From Rhizobium leguminosarum (GTDB taxonomy: Bacteria; Pseudomonadota; Alphaproteobacteria; Rhizobiales; Rhizobiaceae), in the NCBI RefSeq assembly GCF_001679785.1, contig NZ_CP016286.1, positions 4,784,501 to 4,848,500 of the forward strand: a DNA stretch of 64,000 bases. Reading direction: 5' to 3'. The notes beneath the pieces were generated by a model that was not told where the DNA came from, searched no databases, and was given only the letters and a program-made list of their open reading frames with translations. How positions within the stretch are numbered: the stretch's first letter is position 1; the number at the start of each line of letters is the position of its first letter. Below, in pieces: positions 46,869 to 55,072 of this stretch. The position numbers and the translations under genes are program-made.

Positions 46869-46908
46869 AGGCATTAACTAAGCCTTGTGAGAAGGCATTA
46901 ACTATGCC
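46869..46908. promoter_or_regulatory. Tandem TTAACTA direct repeats upstream of flaA
   Basis: AGGCATTAACTAaGCC and AGGCATTAACTAtGCC, 24 bp start to start, a little over two helical turns, so a regulator dimer could bind one face. They share AACAGGCAT with the flaB and flaC upstream elements. Confidence 0.5.
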
Positions 46909-47057
46909 CCGCAAGGAGCCGGCCGAGGGTCTGTATTTTTAAGAAGTTGGCAAGCATTGGCTGCGAAATTGCCCTGGACATGACGGGTTTGGGCCAAACA
47001 AAAAGGCGCCGAGTAGCATGAAGCTGGTCCGTCATCGCCGGTACTATAGTCCGGTAT

Positions 47058-47089
47058 GTCCTCCTTTTGTATCTAGTTTTCCAGGGGAC
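47058..47089 (+). promoter_or_regulatory. flaA: flaA leader hairpin over the Shine-Dalgarno sequence
   Basis: GTCC-T-CC (47058-47064) can pair with GGGGAC (47084-47089), which contains the ribosome-binding site 7-12 nt before the ATG. One T bulges. Equivalent and stronger stems lie before flaB and flaC. Confidence 0.5.
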
Positions 47090-47095
47090 AGACTT

Positions 47096-48001
47096 ATGAC
47101 AAGCATTAACACCAATTCTTCCGCACAGGCCGCTCTCCAGACGCTGCGTAGCGTAAACCAGGGCCTCAACCAGACGCAGAACCACGTTTCGTCGGGCTAT
47201 CGCGTCGAAAAGGCATCCGACAACGCCGCCTACTGGTCGATCGCGACGACCATGCGTTCGGACAACAAGGCTCTCGGGGCTGTTTCCGACGCTCTCGGCG
47301 TAGGCGCCGCCAAGGTCGACACCGCTTACACCGCAATGGACAGCGCCATCGACGTCGTCACCGACATTAAGGCCAAGCTCGTTGCCGCCACCGAAAGCGG
47401 CGTTGACAAGGCCAAGGTCCAGGAAGAAATCGGTCAGCTGCAGCAGCAGCTCCTGAGCATCGCTCAATCGGCTTCCTTCAACGGCGAAAACTGGGTGGCT
47501 GGTGCAGCCGGCACCAAGAGCGTCGTATCCTCCTTCGTCCGCGACGGTTCCAACGCCGTTTCGATCAAGACGACCGATTACGTTCTCTCGAACACCTCCA
47601 CCGGCAACGTCCTGTTCGGCATGAGCGGCGGCTCGGTCGAAACCTCCACGGGTATCCTTGGCACCTCGTCGGGCGCGACCGGCTCGATCTACGCGATGAG
47701 CATCACCACCTTCACCTCCGGCCAGATCCAGACGGCTTTGACCAACGTTGAAGCGGCTCTGAAGGCCATGACCAGCGCCGGTGCAGCTCTCGGATCGCTC
47801 TCCAAGCGTATCGACAGTCAGGACGACTTCGTCAACGCGCTCAGCGACTCGATCGACTCCGGTGTCGGCCGCCTCGTCGACGCCAACATGGAAGAAGAAT
47901 CCTCCAAGCTCAGCGCCCTGCAGACCCAGCAGCAGCTGGCAATTCAGTCGCTGTCGATTGCGAACTCCTCTTCGCAGAACATCCTGTCGCTCTTCCGCTA
48001 A
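47096..48001 (+). CDS. flaA: Flagellin FlaA
   Basis: A 301-residue short flagellin: conserved N-terminal D0/D1 (MTSINTNSSAQAALQTLRSVN; HVSSGYRVEKASDNAAYWSIA), a small variable centre and conserved C-terminus (GRLVDANMEEESSKLSALQTQQQL; SSSQNILSLFR). ATG 47096 is preceded by AGGGGAC; the frame is open to 47018. By position it is the main flagellin. A strong terminator follows. Confidence 0.97.
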   Translation: MTSINTNSSAQAALQTLRSVNQGLNQTQNHVSSGYRVEKASDNAAYWSIATTMRSDNKALGAVSDALGVGAAKVDTAYTAMDSAIDVVTDIKAKLVAATESGVDKAKVQEEIGQLQQQLLSIAQSASFNGENWVAGAAGTKSVVSSFVRDGSNAVSIKTTDYVLSNTSTGNVLFGMSGGSVETSTGILGTSSGATGSIYAMSITTFTSGQIQTALTNVEAALKAMTSAGAALGSLSKRIDSQDDFVNALSDSIDSGVGRLVDANMEEESSKLSALQTQQQLAIQSLSIANSSSQNILSLFR

Positions 48002-48026
48002 GACCGGTCGGCACAAGGCTTCCAAG

Positions 48027-48064
48027 TTTCGCGGCCGGGTCATCCCCGGCCGCGAAATGTTTTA
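48027..48064 (+). terminator. Terminator of flaA
   Basis: A perfect 13-bp stem TTTCGCGGCCGGG / CCCGGCCGCGAAA with a 5-nt loop, then TGTTTT. Confidence 0.88.
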
Positions 48065-48136
48065 ACATAAGGTTAATGAAAATCCTTCTAAGCCTCAGAT
48101 ATTTTTACGCTATTTCCAATTCGAATTTAGCTTTCC

Positions 48137-48201
48137 TTAACCATCTTGCTGTCATCTAGGCCCATCGAAACGGCGAGTTAACCCTAACAGGAATGGTTAA
48201 C
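48137..48201 (+). promoter_or_regulatory. flaB: flaB upstream control element
   Basis: TTAACCAT (48137), TGCTGTC, then GTTAACC (48177-48183) and GGTTAAC (48195-48201), followed by AGGCATGATGCTG. The same ordered pieces occur before flaC, with the identical 40-bp distance between TTAACCAT and GTTAACC. Confidence 0.6.
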
Positions 48202-48244
48202 AGGCATGATGCTGATCGCTGTGGGCCGGCCGAAAATCCGGAAT

Positions 48245-48274
48245 GTCCCTTCTTAAAATCTGCCAACAAGGGGC
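48245..48274 (+). promoter_or_regulatory. flaB: flaB leader hairpin over the Shine-Dalgarno sequence
   Basis: GTCCCTT (48245-48251) pairs with AAGGGGC (48268-48274, one G-U), which is the ribosome-binding site ending 9 nt before the ATG. It is preceded by CGGAAT as in flaC. Confidence 0.55.
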
Positions 48275-48283
48275 AAGCAAACT

Positions 48284-49192
48284 ATGACGAGCATCAACAC
48301 CAATAACGCTGCAATGGCAGCCCTCCAGACTCTCCGTGGCATCAACCAGGGCCTCCAGGAAACCCAGGCTCACGTTTCGTCCGGCTATCGCGTCGGCAAG
48401 GCTTCCGACAACGCCGCTTACTGGTCGATCGCCACGACCATGCGTTCGGACAACAAGGCTCTCTCGGCTGTCTCCGACGCTCTCGGACTCGGCGCCGCCA
48501 AGGTCGACACCGCTTACTCCGCCATGGACAGCGCCATCGACGTCGTCGGCAACATCAAGGCTAAGCTCGTTGCCGCCACTGAAAACGGCGTCGACAAGGC
48601 CAAGGTCCAGGAAGAAATCACCCAGCTGCAGCAGCAGCTCCTGAGCATTGCTCAGTCAGCCTCCTTCTCGGGCGAAAACTGGGTTGCCGGCGCAAACGGC
48701 ACCAAGAGCGTCGTTTCCACCTTCGTCCGCGACGCCTCCAACGCCGTTTCGGTCAAGACGACCGACTACGTTCTCTCGAACACCTCCACCGGCAACGTCC
48801 TGTTCGGCATGAGCGGCGGCTCGGTCGAAACCTCCACCGGTATCCTCGGCACCTCGTCGGGCGCTACCGGCTCGGTCTACTCGATGAGCATCACCACCTT
48901 CACGCTCGGCCAGATCCAGACGGCTCTGACCAACGTTGAATCGGCTCTGAAGGCCATGACCAGCGCCGGCGCTGCTCTCGGCTCGATCTCCACCCGCATC
49001 GGCCTGCAGGAAGACTTCGTCAACGCGCTCAGCGACTCGATCGACTCCGGTGTCGGCCGCCTCGTCGACGCCAACATGGAAGAAGAATCTTCCAAGCTCA
49101 GCGCCCTGCAGACCCAGCAGCAGCTGGCAATCCAGTCGCTGTCGATCGCGAATTCCTCTTCGCAGAACATCCTCACGCTGTTCCGCGGCTAA
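48284..49192 (+). CDS. flaB: Flagellin FlaB
   Basis: A 302-residue flagellin highly similar to FlaA over its whole length, with patches of near-identical DNA (for example 48771-48840 against 47584-47653). It differs at the N-terminus (NTNNAAMAALQTLRGINQGLQETQ) and at scattered sites. It has its own promoter region, leader hairpin and terminator. Confidence 0.97.
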   Translation: MTSINTNNAAMAALQTLRGINQGLQETQAHVSSGYRVGKASDNAAYWSIATTMRSDNKALSAVSDALGLGAAKVDTAYSAMDSAIDVVGNIKAKLVAATENGVDKAKVQEEITQLQQQLLSIAQSASFSGENWVAGANGTKSVVSTFVRDASNAVSVKTTDYVLSNTSTGNVLFGMSGGSVETSTGILGTSSGATGSVYSMSITTFTLGQIQTALTNVESALKAMTSAGAALGSISTRIGLQEDFVNALSDSIDSGVGRLVDANMEEESSKLSALQTQQQLAIQSLSIANSSSQNILTLFRG

Positions 49193-49243
49193 TAACCCGC
49201 AGAAACATCGGCCCGCCGGTCTTCGGCGGACATCACGGAATAG

Positions 49244-49273
49244 AGCCGCGCTCCGATGGAGCGCGGCTTTTTA
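49244..49273 (+). terminator. Terminator of flaB
   Basis: An 11-bp perfect stem AGCCGCGCTCC-GAT-GGAGCGCGGCT, then TTTT. Confidence 0.9.
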
Positions 49274-49291
49274 ATTTCCGTTAACCAATGA

Positions 49292-49358
49292 TTAACCATA
49301 ATGCTGTCTTCTGCGGCCAACGAGACGGAGAGTTAACCAAATTTAAGAACCGGTTAAC
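49292..49358 (+). promoter_or_regulatory. flaC: flaC upstream control element
   Basis: TTAACCAT (49292), TGCTGTC, CGAGACGGAGA, GTTAACC (49332-49338) and GGTTAAC (49352-49358), then AGGCATGAGGCTG. It parallels the flaB element. A further TTAACC lies at 49281. Confidence 0.6.
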
Positions 49359-49399
49359 AGGCATGAGGCTGCTTCCCGTTCCCGGTACCTTTCCGGAAT

Positions 49400-49429
49400 G
49401 TCCCTTTTTTCCACATGCCGACAAGGGGC
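49400..49429 (+). promoter_or_regulatory. flaC: flaC leader hairpin over the Shine-Dalgarno sequence
   Basis: GTCCCTT (49400-49406) pairs with AAGGGGC (49423-49429), with the same loop length class and the same distance to the ATG as flaB. Confidence 0.55.
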
Positions 49430-49438
49430 AATCATTTC

Positions 49439-50350
49439 ATGACCAGCATTTTGACGAACGTCGCGGCGATGGCCGCTCTTCAGACACTCCGTGGTATCAA
49501 CGACAGCCTGGAGACGACGCAGAACCACGTATCGTCGGGTTACCGCGTCGAAAAGGCAGCCGATAACGCCGCCTATTGGTCGATCGCAACGACCATGCGT
49601 TCGGACAACAAGGCTCTCGGAGCTGTTTCCGACGCTCTCGGCCTCGGCGCCGCCAAGGTCGACACCGCTTACTCTGCCATGGACAGCGCCATCGACGTCA
49701 TCAGCGAAATCAAGGCGAAAATCGTCGCCGCGACCGAAAAGGGCGTCGACAAGACCAAGGTCCAGGAAGAAATCAGCCAGCTGCAGCAGCAGCTCCTGAG
49801 CATCGCGCAATCGGCTTCCTTCTCCGGTGAAAACTGGGTTGCCGGCGCCGACGGCACCAGGAGCGTCGTTTCCACCTTCGTGCGTGATGGCAATGGCAAT
49901 GTCTCCGTCAAGACGACGGACTACATCCTGAACTCGAGCTCCACAGGCAACGTCCTCTTCGGCATGACCTCGGCCGGCGTGATCGACACGAGTTCCGGCA
50001 TCATCGGCACATCATACGGTACGATCGGCTCGATCTACTCGATGGACATCAGCACTTTCGGCTCGGCTGAGATCTCCATGGCCCTGACGTCGATCGAGGC
50101 CGGCCTGGAGGCGATGACCAAGGCTGCATCGCAGCTCGGCTCGATTTCCACGCGCATCGATCTGCAGGAAAACTTCGTCGGCGCGCTCAGCGACTCGATC
50201 GAATCGGGCGTCGGCCGCCTCGTCGATGCCGACATGGAAGAGGAATCGAGCAAGCTGACGGCGCTGCAAACGCAGCAGCAGCTCGCCATCCAGTCACTGT
50301 CGATTGCCAACTCCAGCGCTCAGAACATCCTCACGCTGTTCCGCAGCTAA
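49439..50350 (+). CDS. flaC: Flagellin FlaC
   Basis: A 303-residue flagellin of the same short class (MTSILTNVAAMAALQTLRGIN; ending SSAQNILTLFRS), more divergent in the central part (residues ~160-240) than FlaA and FlaB are from each other. The open frame starts at 49415, but the AAGGGG site and homology fix ATG 49439. Confidence 0.97.
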   Translation: MTSILTNVAAMAALQTLRGINDSLETTQNHVSSGYRVEKAADNAAYWSIATTMRSDNKALGAVSDALGLGAAKVDTAYSAMDSAIDVISEIKAKIVAATEKGVDKTKVQEEISQLQQQLLSIAQSASFSGENWVAGADGTRSVVSTFVRDGNGNVSVKTTDYILNSSSTGNVLFGMTSAGVIDTSSGIIGTSYGTIGSIYSMDISTFGSAEISMALTSIEAGLEAMTKAASQLGSISTRIDLQENFVGALSDSIESGVGRLVDADMEEESSKLTALQTQQQLAIQSLSIANSSAQNILTLFRS

Positions 50351-50650
50351 ATCAGGCGCTGAAGCTGGACCCAATCTTGCGCCGTCGTCTGGCAGGAAGC
50401 GCAAAGTATCCCGGACCGCGCCCGAAATGGCGCGGTTCTTTCTTTTATATCAACGGCTTGATCGAAATGGCGATCGCCACGCCGCGCTCAGTGCCGCGCA
50501 CTTGCCCAACAGGTTGGTATCGAGTTAACTTTGCCTCGAGTTGATTTGCTTTTGCGACACACCGGCGGAAACCCTGCCGGAGGCATGATGCCACCTCAGT
50601 CGCCGCCGGCAATCCGGCCTGCCCTTTCACCCCGATTCCGAGACCTGTCG
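50351..50650. other. Intergenic region flaC-flaD
   Basis: Apart from the flaC terminator it has one GTTAAC near 50523, but neither the paired TTAACC array nor the leader hairpin of flaA, flaB and flaC. The ribosome site before flaD is weak (CCGAGACC). Confidence 0.55.
50411..50446 (+). terminator. Terminator of flaC
   Basis: ACCGCGCC-CGAAAT-GGCGCGGT followed by TCTTTCTTTT. Confidence 0.88.
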
Positions 50651-51613
50651 ATGACCGTTAAGATTACCAACGCGGCCGCGGTGAATGCGCTTGCGGTGCT
50701 GCGCAGCATCAACAAAGAAGCCAACCAGACCCAACAGCAAGTGTCCTCGGGATATCGTATCGAGACGGCCGCCGACGATGCGTCCTATTGGTCGGTCGCG
50801 ACCGTCATGCGCTCGGACAGCACCAATCTCGGAACGATCGGCGATGCGCTCGGTCTCGGTGCCGCCAAGGTGGATGCGACCTACACGGCGATGAACTCGG
50901 CGATCGATCTCATAGGCGATATTCGCGCCAAGCTGGTTTCGGCAAGAGAGCCCGGCGCCGACAAGGACAAGATCAACGCCGAGATCAGCGAATACAAAGA
51001 GCAGTTGCAGACGATCGTTGAATCGACGTCGTTTGCGGGTGAAAACTGGCTGTTGAACGGCGACTCCGCTGCGCCGCCGACATGGCAGGTCATCTCTGGT
51101 TTCGTGCGCGCTCCGACCGGCGAATATCAGGCCCAGACCATCGATTTCCCATCGTCGCAGACCATCCTCATCGACAAGAACAATGCGGGCGGCGGCCTGC
51201 TGACCAAGTCGGTCGATGCCAATGCGATCAACAACAGTGGCGCGACGTCGCGCAACTACTACCTTTTGAACGCCAACTCGACCACGCCGGCGACGGGTAC
51301 GGAAATTGCGATCGACAACAACACGACCGATGCGCAACTCACCGACATGCTTGACGTCACCGACGCGCTTCTCTCCTCGCTGACGACGACGGCCGCGTCC
51401 ATCGGCGTGATGAAGACGCGCATCGACGATCAGATCGACTATACCGCCGATCTAGCCGATTCGATCGACAAGAGCGTCGGCGCGCTCGTCGATACCGACA
51501 TGGACGAGGCTTCGATCCGGCAGAAGGCGATCGAGACCCAGAAGCAGATGGCCGTCGAAGCGATCTCGATCCTCAACACGGCCGCAAGCAAGATCCTGAT
51601 CCTGCTGGAATAG
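50651..51613 (+). CDS. flaD: Divergent flagellin FlaD
   Basis: A 320-residue flagellin with recognisable ends (QQVSSGYRIETAADDASYWSVATVMRSD; LADSIDKSVGALVDTDMDEASIRQKAIETQ; ILNTAASKILILLE) but a different centre and C-terminus. It starts MTVKITNAAAVNALAVLRSIN rather than MTSI. It has weaker expression signals than the other three and is probably a minor filament component. The frame is open to 50531 without homology. Confidence 0.93.
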   Translation: MTVKITNAAAVNALAVLRSINKEANQTQQQVSSGYRIETAADDASYWSVATVMRSDSTNLGTIGDALGLGAAKVDATYTAMNSAIDLIGDIRAKLVSAREPGADKDKINAEISEYKEQLQTIVESTSFAGENWLLNGDSAAPPTWQVISGFVRAPTGEYQAQTIDFPSSQTILIDKNNAGGGLLTKSVDANAINNSGATSRNYYLLNANSTTPATGTEIAIDNNTTDAQLTDMLDVTDALLSSLTTTAASIGVMKTRIDDQIDYTADLADSIDKSVGALVDTDMDEASIRQKAIETQKQMAVEAISILNTAASKILILLE

Positions 51614-51655
51614 GGTGGGCGCGATCACGGGTGGCGGCGGCGCCATTCATCCTCG

Positions 51656-51673
51656 CGCAAGTTTGACTGCCTA
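51656..51673 (+). promoter_or_regulatory. Flagellar promoter box before the FliH-like/motB operon
   Basis: CGCGCAAG (hexamer 51656-51661), then 10 nt, then TAGTTTCC at 51672. It lies 140-160 bp upstream of the FliH-like gene. Confidence 0.6.
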
Positions 51674-51814
51674 GTTTCCGGCATGAAGGCATCGTCCGAA
51701 TCCGTGCCGGTGCAAGGTCAGGCCCTTGCCCGTTTCGAAGGGGATGCCGGCGCGCAAGGTCACTTTGAGCGGGGGCGGGCATGCTGCATGCCTCCCGAAT
51801 GCTGGATGGTTTTT

Positions 51815-52444
51815 ATGAGCATTACGCTTTCCCGGTATTTGAAGGATTTCGGTGAACCGGAATCGTCAGCGCCGATCCTCGACATCAACGATTTCGGCGG
51901 CGACGATTTCCCCGAAATGCCGAGCGAACCGGCGATCGACGTCGAGGCGGAGCGCCGCGAAGCCTATGCGGAAGGTCATGCCTCAGCGACCGTGGAATTG
52001 ACCGAGAAATACGAACGCGAGGCGCGGACGCTGGCGGAGGTCCATGCGCGAGAACTCGAGGAACTGAAGCTGCGTTACGAAGTCGAGGCTGCGGCGGTCA
52101 TTGCATCCCGCATCCGCGATATTGCCGAAGAGGTCGCTCAGCTGGTCAGCGCCGGCGCTGCCCAGGTCATCGCGCCTGTGATGACGGAAGCGCTCGCCGC
52201 CAAGGCTGCCGAAAGCCTCGCCGCGCTGTTGCGTGATGCGATCCTCGAAGGCGCGGCCGGAGCGATCGTCGTCAGGGGCCCGACCCGGCTTTTCGACATA
52301 TTGAAGGCCGAGCTCGGCGAACATGCAGGCGCGGTTCGCCACTTTGAGACCGACGATATCGATCTTGCCATAGAAATCGGTGATTCCGTCATCGTCACCC
52401 GTATGTCCGCCTGGGCGGCCAGCTTGAAGAAAGTTCTGGAATGA
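51815..52444 (+). CDS. FliH-like protein upstream of motB
   Basis: A 209-residue soluble protein: an acidic N-terminus ([19 protein letters not shown]), a long charged coiled coil (~45-95: [24 protein letters not shown] and so on) and a C-terminal alpha/beta region ending [30 protein letters not shown]. This layout and the ending are those of FliH, the FliI ATPase regulator, for which no other candidate exists in the cluster. The start is uncertain (ATG 51806 and 51815). It overlaps motB by 4 bp. Confidence 0.75.
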   Translation: MSITLSRYLKDFGEPESSAPILDINDFGGDDFPEMPSEPAIDVEAERREAYAEGHASATVELTEKYEREARTLAEVHARELEELKLRYEVEAAAVIASRIRDIAEEVAQLVSAGAAQVIAPVMTEALAAKAAESLAALLRDAILEGAAGAIVVRGPTRLFDILKAELGEHAGAVRHFETDDIDLAIEIGDSVIVTRMSAWAASLKKVLE

Positions 52445-53772
52445 GCGAAGGCGAAAACCACCACCACGGCAAGAACGAGATCATCATCGTCAAGAGACAT
52501 GGCGGCGGTGATCACGATGGCGCCCATGGCGGTGCGTGGAAAATTGCCTATGCCGACTTCATGACGGCGATGATGGCATTCTTCCTGGTCATGTGGCTGG
52601 TCAATGCCGCCAACGAGGAGACCAAGGCCTCGGTCGCGACCTATTTCAATCCGATCAAACTTTCCGACGAAAAGCCGACCGAGAAGGGCCTGAAGAAGCC
52701 CGTCGACAACGCCGAGGGCGAGGAGAAGCAGGAGAAGTCGAAACAGAAGGAAGAAGATCCGAACGACGGCAAGGCCGCGGCGGATGGTGACGACCAGACA
52801 TCGACCTCCGGCGACCAAACCAATTATTCCGAGGCCGATTTCTTCGAAAACCCTTATTCGGTTCTCGCCGAGATCGCCCAGGAAGTCGGTCAGCAGGCCA
52901 ATGTCAGCGCCAAGGGTGATGGCGGTGCCGCCGATTCCGGCCCGGCCACCGGCGCCGATGGCGGCGAGGCCTATCGTGATCCCTTCGATCCGGATTTCTG
53001 GACGAAGCAGATCGAGGTCTCGACGGCCGGCAAGCCGTTGCCGCCCGGCAAGAGCGACGACCAGGCGGTCGAGAGCGAGACGACCGAGATCGCCAAGCTT
53101 GAGGACGCCAAGCCGATACCGCTGACCACCGATCAGAAGGCCGCCCAGGAAACCGAGGAAACGAAGGAAACCAAGGGCGCGGCCGAAGCCAAGGACGGCA
53201 AGACGCCGGGTGGCAAGTCGCCCGAAGACAAGAAGGCCGAAGCTCAAAAGGACGCCGATCATCAGAAGGATGCGGACAAGAGTGCCGCCGAGACCGAGCA
53301 GCAGCAGAAGAAGGAAGCCGAGCAACTGCAGGCGCAGATCGCCCAGCAGATCGGCGGCGTGGCCGGCAAGCTTGCCGAAGGCCTGACCGTGACGGCGTCC
53401 GAAGGCGGATTGCTGGTCAGCATCTCCGACCAGGCCGACGATTCGATGTTCAATATTGGTTCTGCGGTTCCGCGGCAGGAAATGGTGCTCGCCATGGAAA
53501 AGATCGGCGCGATCCTGAAGGAGAGGGGTGGTGCGGTTGCCATCCGCGGCCACACGGACGGTCGCCAGTATAAGGGCACGCAGAACGAGAACTGGCGGCT
53601 TTCGATGGACCGCGCCCAGAGCGCCTACTACATGCTCGTGCGCGGCGGGCTCGACGAGAAACGCATCTCCCAGGTCTCCGGCTTTGCCGACCGTCGGCTG
53701 AAACTGCCGTCTGACCCGTTCAACGCCACCAACCGCCGGATCGAGATTCTGGTGCAGGCGGATCAAGGATAG
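52441..53772 (+). CDS. motB: Motor stator protein MotB
   Basis: A 443-residue MotB: one membrane helix with proton-carrying Asp39 in [20 protein letters not shown], a very long charged Lys/Glu-rich periplasmic linker (~80-290), and an OmpA-like peptidoglycan-binding domain ([30 protein letters not shown] in parts). The long linker is a rhizobial feature and fits MotB's interaction with MotC. Confidence 0.96.
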   Translation: MSEGENHHHGKNEIIIVKRHGGGDHDGAHGGAWKIAYADFMTAMMAFFLVMWLVNAANEETKASVATYFNPIKLSDEKPTEKGLKKPVDNAEGEEKQEKSKQKEEDPNDGKAAADGDDQTSTSGDQTNYSEADFFENPYSVLAEIAQEVGQQANVSAKGDGGAADSGPATGADGGEAYRDPFDPDFWTKQIEVSTAGKPLPPGKSDDQAVESETTEIAKLEDAKPIPLTTDQKAAQETEETKETKGAAEAKDGKTPGGKSPEDKKAEAQKDADHQKDADKSAAETEQQQKKEAEQLQAQIAQQIGGVAGKLAEGLTVTASEGGLLVSISDQADDSMFNIGSAVPRQEMVLAMEKIGAILKERGGAVAIRGHTDGRQYKGTQNENWRLSMDRAQSAYYMLVRGGLDEKRISQVSGFADRRLKLPSDPFNATNRRIEILVQADQG

Positions 53773-53776
53773 TCGA

Positions 53777-55072
53777 ATGGCGCGTCGGCAGCATCGCTAC
53801 GTCGGATTTGTGGCTCTCGGCCTGGCGATGCTTTCGCCGGCCGCAGCCAAAGCGCAGGATCCGGACGATCTCGCGCCGTATAAGATGCTGCGGTCGCTGC
53901 AATTCGTGCAGGATTCCGTCGTTACCGGCGATCATTCGGCCGGTGAGATGCAGCGCTTCATGCTGGGCACGATCGACACGCGGCTGCGCACCGTTGAACC
54001 GTCGATCTTCGACGACGACCGCAATGTCGACGCAGCGTTGATCTACACGATGAGCGGCGGCAATCCGCAGACGCTCGAATATCTGATCGCCCACGACGTC
54101 AACGGCTATTTCGACAACCGTGTCACCGACGTGCTGCGCAAATATCTGAGCGGCAAGGGCCTCCTCGTCGCCAAGACGCTGCAGGAGACGGCCAGGGAAT
54201 ATCGCGACAAGAAGATCGGCCCCTACCTTGCGCTGATCGGCGGCAACGTGCTGATCGCGACGAAACCGACAGACGCGCTGGATCTCTACGACCAGGCGCG
54301 TCTTGCCGCCCCGGGCACGATCGTCGAGGAGGCGGCGTTGCGCCGCTCACTCGCCATTTGCGTCGACAAGGGGATGCTCGACAAGGGAATGGCCTATTCG
54401 CAGCGCTATGTCAGACGCTTCCTGCATTCGCCCTATGCCAGCCAGTTCGCCGATCTTTTCGTCACCCTCGTCGTCGGCCACGATCACGACGTAAAGCCGC
54501 AGGATGTCATCGACATCCTGTCCTTCATGGACGCACCGCGCCAACGCGAGGTTTATCTGCGCATTGCCCGCGCCGCCGCTATATCAGGCAAGCCGGAGCT
54601 GGCGCGCATGGCGGTCGGACGCGTGCAGTCGCTTGGCGGCAGCACCGACAATGCTTTCGGTCCGCTCGCGGATTTCTATGGCGGCATGGCCGGCCTTCCC
54701 ACGGAGGATATCGATCAGGCAGCAAAGAATGTCAGCGGCATCGACGGCAATGCGCTTTCGCGGCGGGATCAGGCGCTGCAGGAGGCGGCGCGATCCGTTG
54801 CCGAGCAGATCCTGCGCGCTCCCGACCCGGCAAGCTTGACGCAAGCCTCCAATCCTAACACTGATCATCAAGAAATCACTTCTGAAAAGGCTGCGGCGAT
54901 AGCCATGAAAACGGGAGCGCCAGGCGCGCTTCCCGAGCCTGTTCCGGGAGGTGTGGTATCGACTGGCCAAAGCCAGGATACCGACCCCTCATTCAACGCA
55001 TTTGTGACGACCAGTCGATCCAAGCTCGATGAGATCGATGGTCTTCTGGCGCAAGAAGGCAACGAACCATGA
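53777..55072 (+). CDS. motC: Periplasmic motor protein MotC
   Basis: A 431-residue secreted protein, signal peptide ending near AKA-Q (residue 27), then a helical domain (FMLGTIDTRLRTVEPSIFDDDRNVDAALIYTMSGGNP in parts) with TPR-like repeats. In Sinorhizobium MotC binds MotB and is needed for stator function; MotE is its chaperone. It starts 4 bp after motB and overlaps fliK by 4 bp. Confidence 0.93.
   Translation: MARRQHRYVGFVALGLAMLSPAAAKAQDPDDLAPYKMLRSLQFVQDSVVTGDHSAGEMQRFMLGTIDTRLRTVEPSIFDDDRNVDAALIYTMSGGNPQTLEYLIAHDVNGYFDNRVTDVLRKYLSGKGLLVAKTLQETAREYRDKKIGPYLALIGGNVLIATKPTDALDLYDQARLAAPGTIVEEAALRRSLAICVDKGMLDKGMAYSQRYVRRFLHSPYASQFADLFVTLVVGHDHDVKPQDVIDILSFMDAPRQREVYLRIARAAAISGKPELARMAVGRVQSLGGSTDNAFGPLADFYGGMAGLPTEDIDQAAKNVSGIDGNALSRRDQALQEAARSVAEQILRAPDPASLTQASNPNTDHQEITSEKAAAIAMKTGAPGALPEPVPGGVVSTGQSQDTDPSFNAFVTTSRSKLDEIDGLLAQEGNEP

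Larger units (their letters stand above)
46610..47095. other. 486-bp divergent regulatory region upstream of flaA
   Basis: No gene. It contains a GGCGC-GATGA-GCGCC hairpin (46754-46768), two 16-bp direct repeats AGGCATTAACTA(a/t)GCC at 46869-46884 and 46893-46908, and a leader with a hairpin over the flaA ribosome site. The repeats resemble the TTAAC boxes before flaB and flaC. Confidence 0.6.

Noticed and set aside
47096..50350. Regular repeat units that might suggest an array such as CRISPR
   Set aside because: The repetition is three tandem flagellin genes with their promoters; units are ~1.2 kb and coding.
46610..51814. Sigma-28 or sigma-54 flagellar promoters
   Set aside because: I looked for TAAA-N15-GCCGATAA and GG-N10-GC type signals before flagellin and motB genes and saw none convincing; rhizobia regulate by VisNR/Rem instead.
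52138..53766. 542-codon frame opposite motB, rich in Leu/Gly
   Set aside because: It comes from the Lys/Glu/Ala-rich codons of the MotB linker read backwards; motB is certain.
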